8,376 nt of DNA from Moraxellaceae bacterium (GTDB lineage Bacteria; Pseudomonadota; Gammaproteobacteria; Pseudomonadales; Ketobacteraceae), in assembly GCA_002402125.1 (NCBI GenBank), contig NVVG01000153.1, positions 3,423 through 11,798 of the forward strand, in the 5' to 3' direction. The notes below the pieces were generated by a model, which did no database searches, was not told where the DNA came from, and saw only the letters and a program-made list of their open reading frames with translations. The position numbers and the translations under genes were made by a program. How positions within the stretch are numbered: the stretch's first letter is position 1; each line of letters starts with the position of its first letter. Below, in pieces: positions 6,901 through 8,376 of this stretch.

Positions 6901-8376
6901 ATTGCTGAACCCGTCGTTGAGAATACAACAGGGCCGCCGGATGCGATTAAGTTGTTGCCCGCTGTGTCAATGGCTTGCACCGTAAGTACCACAGTGTCAT
7001 CGGTGGTAACCGAAGCGGATGATACTGATATTGTTGAGACGGTTTCATCGGCTGCACCGATAGCAAAGGCGATGGTTGGGTTGCCTGTGGTGATAGTGTC
7101 GCCGTTGATAGTTGCAGAGATGGTTACTGTCTCAACAGTACCATTTGTAATATTTGCGGTATAAGTACCATCATTATTATCGCTGTAGGATGCAATGATA
7201 GCTGAGCCGGTGGTTGAGAACGCAACAGCTCCTCCTGATGCAATTAAGTTATTACCCGCCGCATCGATAGCTTGGACAGTAAGTATTACGGTGTCATCGG
7301 TGGTGACTGAGGCTGAAGAAACGCTGATGGTGGAGGTGGTTTCATCGGCCGCACCGATTGCAAATGCAACGGTAGGATTACCGGTGGTAATACCGTTGCC
7401 ATTAATGGTGGCGGTAATGGTAACAGTTTCTAGAACGGCATCGTTTAAGTCAGCAGTATAAGTGCCGTCACCGTTATCGTTAAAGTTGGTAATAGCACCA
7501 GAGAGATTGCTTGTAATGACGACAGTGTCAGTACCGGCGGTTAAATTGTTGCCTGCAGCGTCTTTGGCCTGAACGGTCACTGTTACGGTGTCATCGGTGG
7601 TGACTGATCCTGAAGAAACACTGATGGTAGACGTAGTTTCATCGGCCGCACCGATCGAAAATGCAACGGTAGGATTACCGGTGGTAATACCATTGCCATT
7701 AATGGTGGCGGTAATGGTGACAGTTTCTAGGACGGCATCGTTTAAGTCAGCAGTATAAGTGCCGTCACCGTTATCGTTAAAGTTAGAAATAGCACCAGAG
7801 AGGCTACTTGAAATGACAACGGTGTCAGTGCCGGCGGTTAAGTTGTTACCTGCAGCGTCTTTGGCCTGAACGGTCACAGTTACCGTATCATCGGTGGTGA
7901 CCGAACCAGAAGAAACACTGATGGTGGATGTGGTTTCATCGGCCGCACCGACAGCGAATGCAACGGTAGGGTTACCGGTGGTAATGGTGTTGCCATTAAT
8001 GGTCGCTGAGATGGTGACGGTTTCGATGGTGCCATCGTTTAAGTCAGCGGTATAAGTACCATCGCCAACATCACTATCGTTGCTAATCACACCAGAGAGA
8101 CTACTGCTGATGACAACAGTGTCAGTGCCAGCCGGTAAATCATTACCTGCCGCATCTTTGGCTTGCACGGTGACCGTTACTGTATCGTCAGTAGTGACCG
8201 AGCCAGAGGAGACGCTGATGATGGAAGTGGTTTCATCAGCAACACCAACCGCAAAGGCAACGGTTGGGTTACCGGTTGTAATGGTCTGGCCATTAATGGT
8301 GGCGGTGATTGTGACGGTTTCAATGACACCATCATTCACGTTAGCGGTGTAGGTACCATCGCCAACATCACTGTCG
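957..8376 (-). CDS. Giant Ig-repeat surface protein/adhesin, 5' end beyond window (2472 codons seen)
   Basis: The frame is open from the right edge to a TAG at 957-959; the first full codon is 8375-8373. The codons before the GTG at 8339 still encode repeat sequence (DSDVGDGTYTAN), so that GTG is internal and the true start lies outside. Residues of the visible part: 1-50 end of an Ig-like repeat; 51-743 seven class A repeats; 744-841 a hybrid repeat; 842-1738 nine class B repeats; 1739-1815 another Ig-like module; 1816-2097 ten Asp-rich DxDxDG motifs; 2098-2191 PKD/Ig-like module; about 2192-2396 choice-of-anchor U region; 2397-2442 Gly/Ser/Asp linker; 2443-2472 sorting tail. The repeats carry the QAxDAxGNNL and DNxDGTYTA signatures of bacterial invasin-type Ig-like domains. 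I infer an exported, cell-surface-anchored adhesin or stalk. The composition is visibly acidic, and only four Cys were found. The ligand is unknown, and signal peptide and any binding head are not visible. Confidence 0.93.
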   Translation of the reverse strand, partial: DSDVGDGTYTANVNDGVIETVTITATINGQTITTGNPTVAFAVGVADETTSIISVSSGSVTTDDTVTVTVQAKDAAGNDLPAGTDTVVISSSLSGVISNDSDVGDGTYTADLNDGTIETVTISATINGNTITTGNPTVAFAVGAADETTSTISVSSGSVTTDDTVTVTVQAKDAAGNNLTAGTDTVVISSSLSGAISNFNDNGDGTYTADLNDAVLETVTITATINGNGITTGNPTVAFSIGAADETTSTISVSSGSVTTDDTVTVTVQAKDAAGNNLTAGTDTVVITSNLSGAITNFNDNGDGTYTADLNDAVLETVTITATINGNGITTGNPTVAFAIGAADETTSTISVSSASVTTDDTVILTVQAIDAAGNNLIASGGAVAFSTTGSAIIASYSDNNDGTYTANITNGTVETVTISATINGDTITTGNPTIAFAIGAADETVSTISVSSASVTTDDTVVLTVQAIDTAGNNLIASGGPVVFSTTGSAIIASYSDNNDGTYTANITNGTVETVTISATINGDTITTGNPTIAYAIGAADETVSTISVSSASVSTDDTVVLTVQAIDAAGNNLIASGGPVVFSTTGAAIIASYSDNNDGTYTANITNGTVETVTISATINGDTITTGNPTITFAIGIASKDTSTIAVSSGVVTTDDTVVLSVQAIDAAGNNLTTSGGPVAFSTSGAAIIAGYVDNNDGTYNAIITNANVETVTITATINGATITTGNPTITFNIGAADINTSTITVSSAAVTTDDTVTITVQAKDAAGNNLITSGGPVTLASTGSGIISVVADNNDGTYTATITDAIAENVTISGTINTFTIIDTASVAFAPGIANATQTTISVNPGSVVADSVSTSLITVQAIDAQGNNLISGGDSIVLSENGSGIISGITDNGDGTYSATVTNTVAETITISGTINALAITGTASVTFIPGAASGLTTTISVASASVTTDSVTTTTITVQTIDVQGNVLVIGGDAIALSNSGTGIISGVIDLGNGTYTAIISNTTAESIIVSGTVNAATITDTAAITFTPGIATTANTMISASAGNTTADGTSTSTIIVQTVDAQGNSLTIGGDTIALTENGNAIIGAVNDLGDGAYTATITNTTAEVVTVSGTLNTFAITDTADVSFVPDAASAAQTTISATPASLEADGSTIVTITVQAIDPLGNNLVTGGDVITLAENGNAIISGIIDMGDGTYTATMTNTVAEIITISGTINTIAIVDVANVTYLPGTVSTAQTTITAAPTTVTADGVATSTITVQAKDAQGNNLVSGGLSIVLTDSGNAILSGTIDVGDGTYTATITNTLAELVTVSGTIAATAITDTASINFIPGAATTAQSTISATPITLVADGVTTSTITIQTTDAQGNNLTAGGEAIVLSQGGNATISSVVDNGDGTYTATMINAMAEVITVSGTLNGSAIPDTATVTFTPGIASTAFTTITTSITSLTADGIATSAITIQTIDSFGNNVTAGGLTITLTQDGSAAISNVTDNGDGTYSAAITSTVAELVTISGNIGAGAITDVAIVTFVPGPLVIAQTTIVGSSTTVIADGTTQSTITVQARDVFDNPLTTGGLTVLLTTTGNATISAVVDNNDGTGTYTATITSTDVETVTISATMNSTAFPDTETIDFVPGPIVEASSIITASPSVVTADGNDSAVLTVETFDAQGHPLVAGGHTVVLIDDSQAILSAINDNNDGTYTATITSNTPEFTTINGSINGFAVTDNEIINFVEGGPAQVNTSDGNFVNGVGPAGATIEVKDSLGNTVCTTTTDLITGDYHCLITAPLPNGEVLTVLTTDLAGNDETTTVTLNTLDTDDDGISNVVESLLSYSGGASNTQPNTDSDGDGLPDYAEIILGSDFLAVHSPVIDGDFDSDLDGISDAVEYFFDSAGGAIDTARITDTDFDGIPDITELLANKSDFNHADLPIINGAGDDDGDNVTNAVEYYLSTFSFVNVDETSDYDHDGYSDALEVRLASNPLKANEADIDSDGVSDAVELFITGTMDDGINTSLLDSDGDSLPDILELTLDTDMTDPFAPINDSQNGDADFDGMTDAVELYIGGDTTTATLSQDSDNDGITDIAEIFEGSDPFADSTPTVWINVSDLGGGSVEITAVMGGYQAPYPSFTWDTSDIFNANPSAMVIDTNSQSLSISGLETGKHSVSVTLTKIIDGVAFSSTVSQLFATSMSGVEDADYDGISDTYDTSDGTSGSEESLSTAIGSDDNYEVQLEYGVGVRAGLIARMGDNQISTITNEQLTDYINQDFPITAGDTSTNNNITATPNLFDIDIVNIPSSGDTIDMVVPLNRPLSSNAAVLIFDHVSATWAFMDTDGADSISSTMGSPGSCPPIGDPSYTPGITEGGYCLQLALTDGGPNDRDTSINGSIPLLVGIGSSNHLANTIELDDGQGDIVDGGVPTSQTDDGSSDIVSTSTSGSDGDASGGGGSVNPITLLFLMLGSLGLYRNASRRQR
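960..1049 (-). other. C-terminal sorting/anchor tail (GlyGly-CTERM / JDVT-CTERM type), residues 2443-2472
   Basis: The last 30 residues form a tripartite signal: GGGGS after a Ser/Gly/Asp linker, then the hydrophobic ITLLFLMLGSLGLY, then the basic RNASRRQR at the very end. This matches the Gly-motif, transmembrane helix and Arg cluster layout of GlyGly-CTERM-like tails. GlyGly-CTERM tails are processed by rhombosortase, a rhomboid-family intramembrane protease, in Vibrio, Shewanella and relatives. The exact subfamily cannot be decided by eye. No cognate protease is encoded in the window. Confidence 0.75.
1188..1802 (-). other. Choice-of-anchor U domain region with second Cys pair, residues about 2192-2396
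   Basis: The region opens with an eleventh Asp-rich motif (DADYDGISD) and a Ser/Thr-rich linker. The domain proper probably starts near residue 2226 (about 1700). Its signature is clear: a VPLNRPL stretch, then W-x-F-M-D, then CPP, PGITEGGYCLQL, DGGPNDRD and NGSI. Proteins with this domain carry it immediately before one of several C-terminal sorting signals, which agrees with the tail here. Cys at residues 2348 and 2366 are likely disulfide partners after export. Confidence 0.82.
1803..2084 (-). other. PKD/Ig-like beta-sandwich module, residues 2098-2191
   Basis: The segment lies between the Asp-rich block and the anchor domain and contains no tandem-repeat sequence. It begins TPTVWINVSD and has YPSFTWDTSD in the middle, then SLSISGLETGKHSVSVTL near the end. 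The W-D-T core, followed by a SGLxxGxHxVxVTL strand, is typical of PKD-like or related Ig-fold modules. The function is probably structural. The assignment rests on pattern alone. Confidence 0.5.
2085..2930 (-). other. Asp-rich calcium-binding block: ten thrombospondin type 3-like motifs, residues 1816-2097
   Basis: Ten DxDxDG-like motifs are visible in order: DTDDDGISN, DSDGDGLPD, DSDLDGISD, DTDFDGIPD, DDDGDNVTN, DYDHDGYSD, DIDSDGVSD, DSDGDSLPD, DADFDGMTD and DSDNDGITD. Most are followed by a short amphipathic stretch such as AVEYF, ITELL or AVELFI. Such motifs bind calcium in thrombospondin type 3 repeats and in many bacterial surface proteins. They usually stiffen the region near the anchor, and that role is inferred here. 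An eleventh motif, DADYDGISD, lies further on at about 1770-1795. Confidence 0.85.
2931..3161 (-). other. Single Ig-like (Big_6-type) module with a Cys pair, residues 1739-1815
   Basis: This segment differs from the flanking repeats. It has NGVGPAGATIEVKDSLGN early and TTDLAGNDETTTVTLN at the end, which fits the bacterial Ig-like module pattern of a GxGxPGATVxVxDxxGN opening and a TDxAGN close. Two Cys at about residues 1771 and 1784 (TVC and YHC) could form a disulfide after export. It sits between the flexible-repeat stalk and the calcium-binding block, so it is probably a connector. The family assignment is by motif memory only. Confidence 0.65.
3162..6146 (-). repeat. Class B Ig-like tandem repeats, about 100 aa / 300 bp each (hybrid unit plus nine)
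   Basis: Units run 6146-5853 (hybrid, 98 aa), 5852-5553, 5552-5253, 5252-4953, 4952-4653, 4652-4353, 4352-4053, 4052-3753, 3752-3447 (102 aa) and 3446-3162 (95 aa, last, shortened). The consensus starts TTISxxP, has VTADGxxTSTITVQAxDAQGNNL, then GGDxIxL, a central DGTYTAT, then VSGTxNxxAITDTAxVxFxPG. Two residues are added before ITVQA compared with class A, and the ITTGNPT segment is replaced by AITDTAxVxF. The class resembles invasin/Big_1-type Ig domains. Units are clearly more diverged from each other than class A units are, which suggests an older part of the array. Confidence 0.92.
6147..8376 (-). repeat. Class A Ig-like tandem repeats, 99 aa / 297 bp each (7 complete plus a partial)
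   Basis: Complete units occupy 8225-7929, 7928-7632, 7631-7335, 7334-7038, 7037-6741, 6740-6444 and 6443-6147, and half a unit reaches the window edge. Each begins near STISVSS, has VTTDDTV then QAxDAAGNNL, a central DGTYTA, and closes with ITTGNPTxAFAxGxADET. There are two sub-types. The first three complete units have AGTDTVVISSxLSG in the middle, and the next four have ASGGxVxFSTTG or a close variant. Units 7632-7928 and 7335-7631 differ at about 25 of 297 positions by hand count. Units 7037-6741 and 6740-6444 share long identical runs. Invasin-type Ig domains normally act as stiff spacers that project a binding tip from the surface. Confidence 0.93.

Noticed and set aside
8337..8339. GTG at 8339-8337 as the start of the adhesin.
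   Set aside because: Twelve further in-frame codons to the window edge encode the preceding part of the same Ig-like repeat, so the gene begins outside the window.
1354..8352. Many plus-strand open frames of 60-148 codons, recurring roughly every 300 bp, and two short minus-strand frames at 2735-2917 and 4856-5086.
   Set aside because: They are alternative-frame or antisense shadows of the repetitive adhesin gene. The period equals the repeat unit, and the products show no family resemblance or ribosome binding sites.
3162..8376. CRISPR-like regular repeats.
   Set aside because: The period of about 300 bp is coding and in frame, with no short repeat/spacer alternation.

Overview
The window holds two minus-strand transcription units. 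On the right is the 3' part of a giant repetitive surface-protein gene that runs off the right edge. On the left is a small Phd/YefM-RelE/ParE toxin-antitoxin pair whose toxin gene is broken by one in-frame amber codon. Two features suggest a marine or aquatic gammaproteobacterium of the Alteromonadales/Vibrionales type: the C-terminal combination of a choice-of-anchor U domain with a Gly-rich/hydrophobic/Arg-rich sorting tail, and moderate GC content. This is inference from family knowledge; no rRNA or housekeeping marker is present to confirm it.

Layout from left to right. Positions 1-129 show no gene I can support. Positions 130-447 (minus) are the toxin pseudogene, and 440-700 (minus) the antitoxin, overlapping it by 8 bp. 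Positions 701-770 carry a good Shine-Dalgarno sequence and a candidate promoter/operator for the TA unit. Positions 771-907 have no supportable gene. A REP-like palindrome lies at 908-931, 25 bp beyond the adhesin stop codon. Positions 957-8376 (minus) are one uninterrupted reading frame of 2472 codons plus stop, with no start codon in the window.

The giant protein, in translation order, begins with half of an Ig-like repeat. Seven complete repeats of a 99-residue class A follow, then one 98-residue hybrid repeat, then nine repeats of a roughly 100-residue class B. After these come one different Ig-like module containing a Cys pair, a block of ten thrombospondin-type-3-like Asp-rich (probably calcium-binding) motifs, a PKD/Ig-like module, an eleventh Asp-rich motif, a choice-of-anchor U domain with a second Cys pair, a Gly/Ser/Asp linker, and a 30-residue C-terminal sorting tail. 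This is the build of a long, calcium-stiffened, surface-anchored adhesin or stalk protein. The signal peptide and any binding domain lie outside the window.

The observations most worth checking are the single-codon inactivation of the toxin beside an intact antitoxin, the class A/class B mosaic with its hybrid junction repeat, the higher DNA similarity among the N-terminal-side repeats (recent expansion and assembly risk), and the REP-like hairpin after the adhesin stop. I see no clearly new multi-gene system here.
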